Assembly: GCA_016744995.1 (NCBI GenBank)
Contig: JADGDG010000012.1
Coordinates: 61,389 to 125,388, forward strand
Origin: Gammaproteobacteria bacterium
GTDB taxonomy: Bacteria; Pseudomonadota; Gammaproteobacteria; GRL18
Direction: 5' to 3'
DNA: 64,000 bases
Position numbers and translations under genes: made by a program. Position 1 is the first letter of the stretch. Each line of letters begins with the position of its first letter. The notes under the pieces were generated by a model. That model was not told the DNA's origin and made no database searches. It saw only the letters and a list, made by a program, of their open reading frames with translations. Positions 44,065 through 53,130 of this stretch are shown in pieces.

Positions 44065-46320
44065 ATGAGTGTTTTTAATTTAAAATCTTTAAGAGAACAG
44101 GCTGGTTTAACACAAACCAGTTTGTCCAAACGTCTCTCTATCTCGCAGGTTCAGATCAGCCGCTATGAGTCTAATCCTGATACCGTTCCAATTGGCCTGA
44201 TCAATGAATACCTGGAAGCCATCGGCCTGGACTTACCCACCGCAATTCAACTTTCAGTACAGGAAGCAGCACCTACCGCAATGCAGCTCCCTGCCCCAGC
44301 GACTGAGTTAACTCAACGAATTGATCTGGCCTGTGCCTATATGGATATGATCCAGACTGATCAGCGCATTAAACAACTGGGCCTGCTTGAAAACACAGAG
44401 TTTTGCCAGTTGCTCAAGCATAGTCATAGAAAACCCACCATTCTCATGGCTGGTCATTTTGATGCTGGGAAATCTCATCTGGTGAACACCTTATTAGGCG
44501 CTCGTTATTTACCCACGGGTTATCAGCCTGAAACCCGGCTGGTTATACAAATACATCATATTAGTGATAAGCCAGAATTTATGTCAGAAGATGTCTGGAT
44601 TATGAAGAAAGGATTTGAGCAGAGCCGTTGGCAAGATGAAACACATTGTCAGCTCAATAAGATAACCGCAGGTAATACACAGACTTTAAAAGAATGGGCC
44701 TCACATAAATACCCTATTCCTAAAACTAAAGAATCGATAAATAATGATCTTGAAAATAATGCCGTACTCCAGGATGCAGGTAGTGTTTTATTATTTCTTG
44801 ATGCGCCGGTTTTAAGAGGCTGCACTATTATTGATGTGCCCGGTGACCTTAATTCCCAAAATGATGATTTAAAAACAGTTAACCTTGATATCAATACGGA
44901 TATATTGATTTATACCTCCAATAGTAAAGGCTTTATGTCTTCTGCAGACATTACTCACCTTAATATGCTGTTTAATAATATAACACCCATTAACTCATGG
45001 GACAGTCAATTCCCATCTCTGGGCAACATCTACATCGTTGCCACTCATGCCGATCCATCTTTATCAGATAAGCAAATACAGGATATTATTTCCGGTGGTT
45101 TAAAACGACTTGAAAGCACTCAAAACAATCATTCTAATATTGATTATAAAATACTAAACAACCGATGTTTCAAGTTCTGGTCTGAGACACTTGAGCGAAG
45201 TGATGCATTGAAAACAGACTTGCAGCATTTACTCTCTCAATCTCTACCCATAGCATTTGCAAGGCGCCTGGATAACGAAGTAACACAATTACAAAGCGAC
45301 ATCCAGCAGCGCTATTCTCAGGTAGTACAGACCTGTAAAACTCTTGAAAAACTTCTGCTCAATAAAAGCAGTCATTTAAGTACAAACACTATTATTGATT
45401 CATTTAGCGCTTCTTTCAGTAATGAGGAGCAAACCGTTCAGAATAATATTAGTCACTTAGAAGCAAGCATTATCAACAAAATTGATCATTTGAAAAATGA
45501 AAGTATCCAGGCTATTGATCACTTATATGACAGCATTGTATCGGCTGATAATATCGAAAAAATAATTCAGGAACAATTTCCTGAAAGTCAGGATGCAAAG
45601 CTCTATGCCTCAGGTTTTATTTTTAATTTGCTTCAGGTGCAAATTGATCAGGTGCTTACAGACTATTATTCACAATTGGAATCATTGTTTTTAGCACAGC
45701 TTATTGAGAACAGTAACAGTTCCTTAACACTTAATGAACAATTAATTCCTATCAGTTTACCCATTCCTTTAAACATACGAGGCTTCTTTTTTGGCAGTAT
45801 GGCCAGTCTGGCTGGAATCACGCCAATGGCGGCCTGGGCTTCAACGTTAGGAACCTGGGGAGGTTATCTTGTCTTGGCAGAAAGTACAGCAGCACTGGGA
45901 TTCAGCACCAGTATGACAGCCACTGCAGTTACCACTGTTGCCGCAATCGGTGGTCCAGGTATTTTTGCAACCGGGCTTCTTATAGCCGGGGCAGCATTGG
46001 GCAGCTCATTTATGGGCACATCATGGGAAAAACGACTAAGCAATACAATTATTAAACATTTTTCAAAGCATCAGCTCAAGCAGCAATTTCTTAATGAAAT
46101 TAATATTGGCTGGGAACAATTTCAACAAAAAATGTCTCATCAATTACAGGCAATAGGCAGTCAGCAACAAGATTATGTACATTCCATATATCAGATACTT
46201 AGTGATTCTGATGCACCAGAGAATGACATATCTAAGCTTATCCAGTTGTTAGAAAAAAATCAGAGTTTGTTTGCCAGCCTGCCATGGAAAACAGTAGAGA
46301 AAATGGAGTTAAACATTTGA
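44065..46320 (+). CDS. XRE-type HTH fused to dynamin-like GTPase
   Basis: 751 residues. Residues 5-57 are a Cro/C1-type HTH (LKSLREQAGLTQTSLSKRLS, ISQVQISRYE). A dynamin-type GTPase follows: P-loop GHFDAGKS (130-137), switch Thr in PTGYQPETR, G3 DVPG near residue 255, and ATHADPS in place of NKxD. A long helical stalk leads to hydrophobic segments (about residues 570-655, Gly/Ala-rich) typical of membrane-remodelling dynamins, then a helical tail. A sequence-specific DNA-binding head on a membrane GTPase is unusual. Possible roles are stress or phage response, or DNA-membrane tethering (inference). It stands alone. Confidence 0.8.
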   Translation: MSVFNLKSLREQAGLTQTSLSKRLSISQVQISRYESNPDTVPIGLINEYLEAIGLDLPTAIQLSVQEAAPTAMQLPAPATELTQRIDLACAYMDMIQTDQRIKQLGLLENTEFCQLLKHSHRKPTILMAGHFDAGKSHLVNTLLGARYLPTGYQPETRLVIQIHHISDKPEFMSEDVWIMKKGFEQSRWQDETHCQLNKITAGNTQTLKEWASHKYPIPKTKESINNDLENNAVLQDAGSVLLFLDAPVLRGCTIIDVPGDLNSQNDDLKTVNLDINTDILIYTSNSKGFMSSADITHLNMLFNNITPINSWDSQFPSLGNIYIVATHADPSLSDKQIQDIISGGLKRLESTQNNHSNIDYKILNNRCFKFWSETLERSDALKTDLQHLLSQSLPIAFARRLDNEVTQLQSDIQQRYSQVVQTCKTLEKLLLNKSSHLSTNTIIDSFSASFSNEEQTVQNNISHLEASIINKIDHLKNESIQAIDHLYDSIVSADNIEKIIQEQFPESQDAKLYASGFIFNLLQVQIDQVLTDYYSQLESLFLAQLIENSNSSLTLNEQLIPISLPIPLNIRGFFFGSMASLAGITPMAAWASTLGTWGGYLVLAESTAALGFSTSMTATAVTTVAAIGGPGIFATGLLIAGAALGSSFMGTSWEKRLSNTIIKHFSKHQLKQQFLNEINIGWEQFQQKMSHQLQAIGSQQQDYVHSIYQILSDSDAPENDISKLIQLLEKNQSLFASLPWKTVEKMELNI

Positions 46321-46425
46321 AACAAAAGAAATACAGTGACAGGTTCGTCTGTCTTAAAGCTCCTCTTTAAGCAATTTATGTAATATTTTTTTCATGGCTT
46401 TATCATTGTTTTATCATTGGACTGC

Positions 46426-47040
46426 TTAAACTCTGTTCACTGTTCGAATCAACTCAACATCAGGGAGGTTTTCACTAACTTCATTATACGTTTTATATTT
46501 TTCTAACACAGAGGTGACAACTTCTAATGGCTCTGACCAGATCTCAGGTAAATCCGCTTCTGCTTGCAGATTTACTGGATAAGCCAACAGCTCCTCTGGA
46601 GGTAAAAACTGAGCATTAATTTGTGTGTTATTTCCCCGGGCATCAATACGATACCAACCATAATTTTTTAGAAATACCGCATTGAGGCCATGCAGACAAT
46701 AGGGTGCACCAAGATCATTAATACTCAATCGTTGATAGCACAAACCCACAGGAATATTGTTAGCTCTGAGTAGTGCAGCCAGAAGATGACTTTTGGCATA
46801 GCAGTATCCGGTTTTAAACTGTAGTACGTCTGATGCCATGCAGGTCACTGGATTAAGCTGGTACTCCAGACTGTGTTTAATATTATCACGTACCCACTCA
46901 AAGCAATTTTTTACCAGTTCTTCTTCAGTGGATGAAGCAGCAGATAAGATACTTGCAAGTTGCTTGATTTCAGAATTTTCCCAGTTAATATAGCGTGAAG
47001 ATTCTAAATATGGCCTCATATTATTCATATTTACAGCCAT
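46426..47040 (-). CDS. Cytosolic transglutaminase-like cysteine protease family protein
   Basis: 204 residues, no signal peptide. Transglutaminase core with Cys in KTGYCYAKSHLLAALLRANN, His in CLHGLNAVFLKNYGWYRID and the Asp following (RIDARGN). Members cleave or cross-link peptides; the substrate is unknown. Three ATGs (47040, 47031, 47022) lie close together; 47040 gives the listed length. Confidence 0.82.
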   Translation of the reverse strand: MAVNMNNMRPYLESSRYINWENSEIKQLASILSAASSTEEELVKNCFEWVRDNIKHSLEYQLNPVTCMASDVLQFKTGYCYAKSHLLAALLRANNIPVGLCYQRLSINDLGAPYCLHGLNAVFLKNYGWYRIDARGNNTQINAQFLPPEELLAYPVNLQAEADLPEIWSEPLEVVTSVLEKYKTYNEVSENLPDVELIRTVNRV

Positions 47041-47158
47041 TTGGTCCTAAGATCAGCTTCATAAATCTCTCCCTAATATCATCCAGCTGGAAAATGAAAA
47101 TTCTTGATTCCATAAGCTGTTGATATATTATTTTCTTAATTTGATCAAATAATATTTT

Positions 47159-47206
47159 AATGCTTCAATATTTCAATGCTTTAATATTTCAATGCTCTAA
47201 CATTTC
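47159..47206. repeat. Three tandem 16-bp repeats
   Basis: AATGCTTCAATATTTC, AATGCTTTAATATTTC and AATGCTCTAACATTTC follow each other directly and run into the thpR stop codon. A local slippage-prone tract with no evident function. Confidence 0.8.
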
Positions 47207-47720
47207 AATAGTTATGACTTACTTTAAATGACTCAATAGTTTGATATTTAACACCATGTCGGGTATCAATGGATTTTAATAACACAAATTCAGTAACTTT
47301 CCATTTAATAGATTCTATCGCTATTTTATTCAATTTCTCTGATTTTCTTGATAGTGTGACATGTGGCTTGTATGTTTGCTGTGAAATAGCAATATCAGAT
47401 TGTTTTGCAGCGTCTAAAAGACATCGATTTAATATCAACAAAGATTCGGGGATGGTATTCAAGCCCAGCCAGGCAATCTGTGGTTTTCTAAAAAAACCCG
47501 TTTCATTTAAACTCATTTCAAACTCAGGAAAAATAATTTTCTTAGCTTCATAAACTACTTTTTGCAGCTGTTTCTGTGTTAACTCACCTAAAAACAATAA
47601 CGTCAAATGTATATTTTCAGTATTGACCCAACGTCCATAACAAGACAATTTGGAACGGCTCAGAACAATTTTTTTTCGTATTTTATCACCCGGGCTTAAA
47701 GCAAAGAAATAACGACTCAT
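47205..47720 (-). CDS. thpR: RNA 2',3'-cyclic phosphodiesterase
   Basis: 171 residues. The two HxTx motifs of the 2H phosphoesterase family are present: HLTLLFLG (His38) and HVTLSRK near residue 125. The length is normal. ThpR opens 2',3'-cyclic phosphates on RNA ends and was first described as a 2'-5' RNA ligase. It lies 20 bp downstream of the TusA-like gene and may be cotranscribed. Confidence 0.9.
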   Translation of the reverse strand: MSRYFFALSPGDKIRKKIVLSRSKLSCYGRWVNTENIHLTLLFLGELTQKQLQKVVYEAKKIIFPEFEMSLNETGFFRKPQIAWLGLNTIPESLLILNRCLLDAAKQSDIAISQQTYKPHVTLSRKSEKLNKIAIESIKWKVTEFVLLKSIDTRHGVKYQTIESFKVSHNY

Positions 47721-47740
47721 TGATTAACTTTCTACTACAG

Positions 47741-47980
47741 TTATTTTTTTTTAATGATAAATGACAGTATCTCCCCTTCGGTATTTTCCTCCAGAATGGT
47801 ATGCCCCAACTGCCTTGAAATGGTATGAATTTCATTGATAAATTCTCTGTTATTTGCGATTATCTTAAGGTGATCCCCAGAAGCCATCCGTGCAAGAATA
47901 GCTTTGGTACGCATAATAGGCATAGGACAATCCAGATTTCTTATGTCAAGCATCTCTTCAAAAGCCAGGTTTTCGCTCAT
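47741..47980 (-). CDS. TusA/SirA-family sulfur carrier protein
   Basis: 79 residues. The family motif LDCPMPIMRTK carries the persulfide Cys18. TusA-like proteins pass sulfur for tRNA thiolation, molybdenum cofactor or dissimilatory sulfur metabolism. The two rhodanese-like genes nearby (48264-50431) make a sulfur-transfer context plausible. Which pathway applies is not resolved. Confidence 0.9.
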   Translation of the reverse strand: MSENLAFEEMLDIRNLDCPMPIMRTKAILARMASGDHLKIIANNREFINEIHTISRQLGHTILEENTEGEILSFIIKKK

Positions 47981-48263
47981 AGTTAATTCCTAATCCGGTG
48001 TGAATATTAATTGCTCTTGCAACCATTGATTTGAGTATATACGCAACAGCATTTTAAATAAGTTATCTGACTCCTCTAAACCATCAAAAAGGATGCTGGT
48101 GTTTAAGGCAAACATGCCAAAGTATTATTCTACTGTTCGTAAGGATAATATATCATAACTCTAAGCAATAATAATTGATTTTTCCTGCTTGACGGTTTTT
48201 TGATTCATGTCTATATTACCTTAAGTTCTGAATATTAAAATTGCTTTAGTCATTTAATCAGGT

Positions 48264-49055
48264 TCATTTATAGCTATAATATTTGGCTCCGCCCTCCATG
48301 AAATAATATTTTTTTATCCCTTTGTTTTCAAGATAATATTGTAACCATCTTACCTGTTTTCCTGAATTATCATAGGCTAAAAGAGTTTTATCTTCCTTAA
48401 TCGCTTTGTTGATATAACGTTCTAGTTTTTTTGTATTATCAAGAGGTGCAGACTTATCAGCCAATAAAAAAAGACCATTTCCTCTACGTTCTTTTAAATC
48501 ACGAATATCAATAAGTACTGATTCCTGTATCAATTGTTCAAAATCACTAAGAGATATTAAATGCTCTTTTAACTGACTGCTGGAAATTAATTTATCCTGA
48601 GAGAGTGGTGATTCTCCCATAAATACTGATTCATCAGGATATTGCTTTGCCCATTCAAAAACACCTGCATCAAAAACAAGTACATTTGATAACTTAGACT
48701 TTACTGCTGCTTTAAATGACTTCATACAACGTCGGCCATTGCAGTAGAAAACGATTGTATTATCTGTTTTGTGAGCAAGTGCATTAATTTCAGCAAAAAA
48801 ATCATCAGAATTAACTGGCAAATTAATAGCACCTTTTACTTGTATTACGTTATATTCAAAAGCACTTCTGGCATCAACAACAACATACTTGTTATTAATA
48901 TAGCCATTATAAAAATCACTTAGGGAAACATAAGGGATGTCAGGGTATTTTTTTCTACCAGGAAAACCCTCATCTCCTGCATAGACAGAAGATGTTGTTA
49001 TAAACAAGCATAGTAAAAAAGAAATAATTTTTGATATAGTCATTAAATTGGACAC
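48264..49055 (-). CDS. Periplasmic tandem rhodanese-like protein
   Basis: 263 residues. Signal peptide residues 1-26 (ending VYAG). The first rhodanese domain has VVDARSAFEYNVIQVKGAIN and an active loop FYCNGRRCMKSF (Cys105, Cys110). The second domain (LIDIRDLKERRGN) lacks a catalytic Cys. Rhodaneses move sulfane sulfur or sense sulfur species. It is divergent from a paralogue at 49583-50431; both carry a FP-RK-YP stretch after the signal peptide. Confidence 0.82.
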   Translation of the reverse strand: MSNLMTISKIISFLLCLFITTSSVYAGDEGFPGRKKYPDIPYVSLSDFYNGYINNKYVVVDARSAFEYNVIQVKGAINLPVNSDDFFAEINALAHKTDNTIVFYCNGRRCMKSFKAAVKSKLSNVLVFDAGVFEWAKQYPDESVFMGESPLSQDKLISSSQLKEHLISLSDFEQLIQESVLIDIRDLKERRGNGLFLLADKSAPLDNTKKLERYINKAIKEDKTLLAYDNSGKQVRWLQYYLENKGIKKYYFMEGGAKYYSYK

Positions 49056-49360
49056 CTGAAATAAAGAAACATAAAAAATTAATCCAAAGCCCTTATTGAG
49101 ACAATAGACTGATGATTATTGCTATTATAGTAAAGATATTGGCATTCAGCTTTTAAAATACAAAAGTCTACCTCAAAAAATACGGCTTAAACAAAAAAAA
49201 TTGTAGAGCAGTTCACATTTTTTAGAAAAATTTTTTTCACAAACAGCTCTTACCCAGGACATTGAGCTTAAAAATAAGTTTAAAAAATAGATCTTAACTA
49301 ACGTATTGCAATATTTTTACAATATTTCATCAATTAATTTAATATTTTTCACATTTAAAC

Positions 49361-49388
49361 TTGATTAAACATTATTAGATACTATACT
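49361..49388 (+). promoter_or_regulatory. Promoter ahead of the GEMM riboswitch
   Basis: TTGATT (49361-49366), 16 bp, TATACT (49383-49388). The predicted start of transcription is near 49395, just before the riboswitch. The rest of 49056-49360 is AT-rich and would hold the divergent promoter of the other rhodanese gene; nothing else is seen. Confidence 0.55.
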
Positions 49389-49411
49389 TGACAATAACTA
49401 TATGTAATTAC

Positions 49412-49500
49412 AGAAAATGGCTGCCTGCATCGAAAGAGCAGGTTCGCAAAGCTACCATTCTAAGGGTTCTATTTAAAACCTAAGAAAGTGGGGTTGCCTG
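49412..49500 (+). ncRNA. GEMM-I (cyclic dinucleotide) riboswitch
   Basis: The sequence has the GEMM-I core in order: CCTGC-A-TC-GAAA-GA-GCAGG (GAAA tetraloop hairpin), TTCGCAAAGCTACC, the TCTAAG/CCTAAG receptor-type arm, and the closing GTGGGGTTGCC. These match the Vibrio Vc2 aptamer elements CGAAAGAG, ACGCAAAGCC and GGGGTTACC. The ligand should be c-di-GMP, or cGAMP for GEMM-Ib; the G of TGGC at the position I align to G20 would favour c-di-GMP, but that alignment is by eye. It precedes the rhodanese gene by about 80 bases. No obvious terminator follows, so control may be at translation. Confidence 0.85.
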
Positions 49501-49582
49501 AAAGATTACAATCATCATCTGTTTTTCTCTGTGATTATTACATTTGACTCGTTCAAGAGCTTATTTAATCAGGAGTTATAAC

Positions 49583-50431
49583 ATGCACAAAATGATAATC
49601 GTTTTTTTGTCTGCTTTTTTTCTCTCATATGGAACAATCGTTGTCGCTAATGATGATAATAAGCAATTCCCTAAAAGAAAATTTTATCCTCAACTGAACT
49701 ATATTGATACTCAAGAACTTTCCAAAGGTTTAAAGACTGCTTATTACGATGTCATTGATGTTCGTTCAGAAACTTCTTTTAAAGCACTTCATGTTAAATC
49801 AGCAACAAACATCTATATTAAAAGTAAAACATTTGAGCAGGAAATATTAAACTTTGTTAAACAAAGCACAAAACCACTTGCTGTCTACTGTAATGGAATT
49901 TCCTGTTCAAAAAGCTATGAAGCATCAAAAAAAATGCTCCTGTTGTTTAAAAATAAGCATATCGATAAAAAGGTGTACACTTATGACTCTGGTATTAATG
50001 CCATTGCTTACGCCCATAATGAGTTTGTATTAAAAGATGGTAAAGCGGTTTCAGAAACAAATCCACTCATAGAAATAGATAAAATCAAAGAACATACACT
50101 AAAGCCAGTTAATTTTGAACAATATCTGGCTGAACATTCAGCAGAAGATTACGCCATACTTGATATGAGAAATAAAAGTGAAAAAATAATACTTAAATTA
50201 TTTATGTTTCATAAAGAAAAAAACATTACTCTTGATGAAAGAGAGAAATTAATTGCATTTTTAAATAAAATTAAACATGAGGAAAAAACCTTATTGATTT
50301 ATGATGCTTCTGGGCGACAAATTAATGGTTTATATGAACTATTAAACATTACAGGCATAAAAAAATGGCACTATATGGAAGGTGGTGAGTTCGGTTATTC
50401 AGAGTATGCAATACGTTCTGCAGGATTGTAA
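49583..50431 (+). CDS. Periplasmic tandem rhodanese-like protein, riboswitch controlled
   Basis: 282 residues from the ATG at 49583, chosen because AGGAG lies 8 bases upstream and a signal peptide starts there (ending VVAN); the frame is open to 49544. The first domain has YDVIDVRSETSF and the loop VYCNGISCSKSYEA (Cys103, Cys108). The second domain (YAILDMRNKSEK) lacks Cys. It is a paralogue of the divergent gene at 48264-49055. The c-di-GMP-class riboswitch upstream links it to a lifestyle switch, which the other copy lacks. Confidence 0.83.
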   Translation: MHKMIIVFLSAFFLSYGTIVVANDDNKQFPKRKFYPQLNYIDTQELSKGLKTAYYDVIDVRSETSFKALHVKSATNIYIKSKTFEQEILNFVKQSTKPLAVYCNGISCSKSYEASKKMLLLFKNKHIDKKVYTYDSGINAIAYAHNEFVLKDGKAVSETNPLIEIDKIKEHTLKPVNFEQYLAEHSAEDYAILDMRNKSEKIILKLFMFHKEKNITLDEREKLIAFLNKIKHEEKTLLIYDASGRQINGLYELLNITGIKKWHYMEGGEFGYSEYAIRSAGL

Positions 50432-50564
50432 TGATTAGGAAATCCTTTTGGAGCATCACGATGTTGCACTAAAGGCTAAGTCAGTCATTTTTTCCTACAA
50501 TTGTCATATTGAAACACCAAAAAACGCAGGGTAAAAAACTTAGCCTGAAAAATATGAATGTTAA

Positions 50565-51227
50565 TTATTTAAATTTTGTTTTCAAGCGCAGCAAAATATC
50601 AGAGGCACTTTGAGCCCATAGTTCCAGGATTGGAACCACATCAGCTAATAAAATACCTGAATTTTTATCTTGTTTATTTTTACCTGATTTTAAATCGACA
50701 GTTTGCCCTAACAATTGACCATCAACAGAATCAAGCAGCTTAACCTCAGTCATCACTCGAATACGCTGCTGTTCAGCTCCTGAAGCTCTTTTAGCACCAG
50801 TAAAGACCGCAGCAACAGGAATGTACTGGTAACCTTTCATATCATCGTAGCTGGTAAAAACACTAGTAATTGCCGCTTGAAAACGAATAGTACCTGCACC
50901 GGCATTATCAACAAGATTAAAGTTTTTCGACAACTTTTGTTTTAAAAGTTCCTGATATTTATCAGCAATTGCAACAAGAAGTTTAGAATCAGTTTTCTGC
51001 TGCCCATCTGGGGTAATAACAACGACTTTATCAATCATAATACTATTATATTGTTGCCAATCAACATTAGGTTCAAGATAACCTAATCGTCCTGGATCTT
51101 GTTTATCTGGCTTGAGGTTAGAATAATCATTTAGAAATCCAGAATAATTTTCCTCCGTTATTTTGTTAGATGCACAACCTGTTAATAATGCACCTGAAAC
51201 TAATAAACTCAGTATTATTTTTTTCAT
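50565..51227 (-). CDS. DUF3313-type lipoprotein
   Basis: 220 residues. Lipobox LLTGC (Cys18). The body fits DUF3313: SGFLNDYSNLKPD, then YNSIMIDKVVVITPDGQ and VTEVKLLDS-type strands, ending in an amphipathic helix. DUF3313 lipoproteins are widespread and of unknown function. It stands alone, convergent with the rhodanese gene. Confidence 0.8.
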   Translation of the reverse strand: MKKIILSLLVSGALLTGCASNKITEENYSGFLNDYSNLKPDKQDPGRLGYLEPNVDWQQYNSIMIDKVVVITPDGQQKTDSKLLVAIADKYQELLKQKLSKNFNLVDNAGAGTIRFQAAITSVFTSYDDMKGYQYIPVAAVFTGAKRASGAEQQRIRVMTEVKLLDSVDGQLLGQTVDLKSGKNKQDKNSGILLADVVPILELWAQSASDILLRLKTKFK

Positions 51228-51422
51228 TTTCTTTCTCAGTTTTTAATTATAATTTCCAAATTATGCTATCACAGACATATAAATCATTTTTTTCAAATGC
51301 ACCAATTAATGTGTTTTCCTTACTAAACAACTATATTTAGTTTTACTTTAACCTGTACCTATTAGATGCATAGCCTCCGAAAGCAGTCATTTCATTATGT
51401 ACACACTCAATTTCTTCCAAAT

Positions 51423-53066
51423 CTACTCATTACCAAAGAGACCACCTTCAGGAGGGATAACCCCTACCGAGCTGGCATAGTCATCCCAGGCATCAATAAG
51501 ACGCTGTCTAAGCTTTGGGTTCTGGGAAGATAAATCCTTACTTTCACCCGGGTCAACACTCAAATCAAAGATCTGCCATTCACTCGAACCAAAAGGTTTA
51601 CTGATCCAGGTCCCTTTGTGGGTGCCAATCCGAATCGCCTTGAAGTTATTATACTCCCAACCAATCGCCTCATCTGGTTGGTGAACCACTGCACTGTTTT
51701 TTGATAAAATCGGAATCATCGACTTGCCGCGAGGTTGCACAACTGGCTTTCCGTTATAGTTAGCTGGGTAAGTTATTCCTGCAAGTTCAAGAAAAGTGGG
51801 TGCTAAATCCATCACATGCGCTACGCCATTCACAGTCTCACCCTGATGGGTAACACCAGGTCCGCTGATGATCAGCGGCGAGCGGATCCCGCCTTCAGCA
51901 AGGAAGTTCTTGTAGAGATAAAAAGGCGTTGAACTGGCTTGTGCCCAGCCAGGACCCTGTGCAATTCGAGACCCGCGTTTGCCCCAGTTAGAGAATCGGT
52001 TATCAGAATTGTGTTCCATCCAGTCTTTATCGGTGTCTGGATAACTATCCATCTCAAAGCCATTGGCACCGTTATCCGAAAAGAATACGACAAGAGTATT
52101 CTTTTTCTTTCCTGAGCTTTCCAGATACTGGAGAACACGTCCAATATGATGATCAATATTCTCGATCATCGCAGAATAGATTTCCATACGACGTATTTCC
52201 ATCTTTTTCTGCTCAGTAGTGAGTTTTTCCCACTGTGGAACCTGCTTCATCCATTGTCCAGGAACGGTTCCATCAGGAATAATTCCAAGTTTCTTCATCT
52301 GAGCAAGACGTTTTTCACGCAAGACATTATAACCATCATTATATTGTCCTTTATAGAGATCAAGCCATTCATCCGGCACATGCAAAGGGTCATGAGGTGC
52401 CGTAAAAGAAAGATAGGCAAAGAAAGGTTTGTCATCTTTTTGCGCATCCATATATTTGACGATCTGATCAGCGTAAAATTCTGTAGAGTAAAAACCCTGA
52501 GGAACATGGATCCGCACACCGTCTTCTCGGTAAGTGGGCGTATAATTAGCATACATCATCCATTCATCATCAAAGTGACTTGTCCCACCCTGAAGCATAG
52601 TATAGACTTTCTCAAAACCACGTTTAGAAGGATCCTGTTCGGGCGCTTCACCGAGGTGCCATTTACCTGCCATGTAAGTATGATAACCAGCAGTCTTTAA
52701 AAGTGAAGCTATCGATACCACCCGATCGTTCAGGAAGCCTTCATATCCAGGTTGCCCAACTTGATTTGGAGTAAGTAATTCATTCATGTTACCGAGGCCG
52801 GCAACATGGTTATCATTTCCAGAAAACAGCATGGATCGAGTAACGGAGCAGCTCGGTCCCACATAAAAATTGGTAAACTTTACGCCTTCATTAGCAAGTG
52901 TATTGATACTTGGAGTCTTTATCTCACCACCAAAGGGAGTGATATCCGAGTAGCCCATATCATCCACCGCAATTAATAAAATATTCGGTCGATTTGCTGT
53001 TTCAGCAGCAGTCCCAAAAACAGGAATGAGAACGAGCAGCATAAGAATTAATAATTGTTGTTTCAT
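51423..53066 (-). CDS. Arylsulfatase-family enzyme with variant formylglycine motif
   Basis: 547 residues. Signal peptide residues 1-20 (ending GTAAE). Metal site VDDMGY (Asp35, Asp36). The activation motif reads CSVTRSMLFSG with Cys73, where most type I sulfatases have C-x-P-x-R; here the proline is Val. Other active-site parts are normal: HTYMAGKWHLG, VVFFSDNGAN, GTHKGTW. It resembles periplasmic alkyl/aryl sulfatases like Pseudomonas AtsA. It lies 64 bp downstream of a FadL-like porin gene, probably one operon, next to a divergent AraC regulator. Confidence 0.88.
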   Translation of the reverse strand: MKQQLLILMLLVLIPVFGTAAETANRPNILLIAVDDMGYSDITPFGGEIKTPSINTLANEGVKFTNFYVGPSCSVTRSMLFSGNDNHVAGLGNMNELLTPNQVGQPGYEGFLNDRVVSIASLLKTAGYHTYMAGKWHLGEAPEQDPSKRGFEKVYTMLQGGTSHFDDEWMMYANYTPTYREDGVRIHVPQGFYSTEFYADQIVKYMDAQKDDKPFFAYLSFTAPHDPLHVPDEWLDLYKGQYNDGYNVLREKRLAQMKKLGIIPDGTVPGQWMKQVPQWEKLTTEQKKMEIRRMEIYSAMIENIDHHIGRVLQYLESSGKKKNTLVVFFSDNGANGFEMDSYPDTDKDWMEHNSDNRFSNWGKRGSRIAQGPGWAQASSTPFYLYKNFLAEGGIRSPLIISGPGVTHQGETVNGVAHVMDLAPTFLELAGITYPANYNGKPVVQPRGKSMIPILSKNSAVVHQPDEAIGWEYNNFKAIRIGTHKGTWISKPFGSSEWQIFDLSVDPGESKDLSSQNPKLRQRLIDAWDDYASSVGVIPPEGGLFGNE

Positions 53067-53130
53067 TGAAGCTCCTTACTTAGATTGTCAATTTTGCTAT
53101 TGTTTTCTATCATAAACATACAATGATATG

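Noticed and set aside
47159..47206. Tandem 16-bp repeats as protein-binding iterons or an origin
   Set aside because: Only three imperfect copies, located between two ordinary genes, with no replication gene nearby.
50470..50560. Terminator between the convergent rhodanese and DUF3313 genes
   Set aside because: The 8-base arms GGCTAAGT/ACTTAGCC are separated by about 60 bases and have no proper T run.
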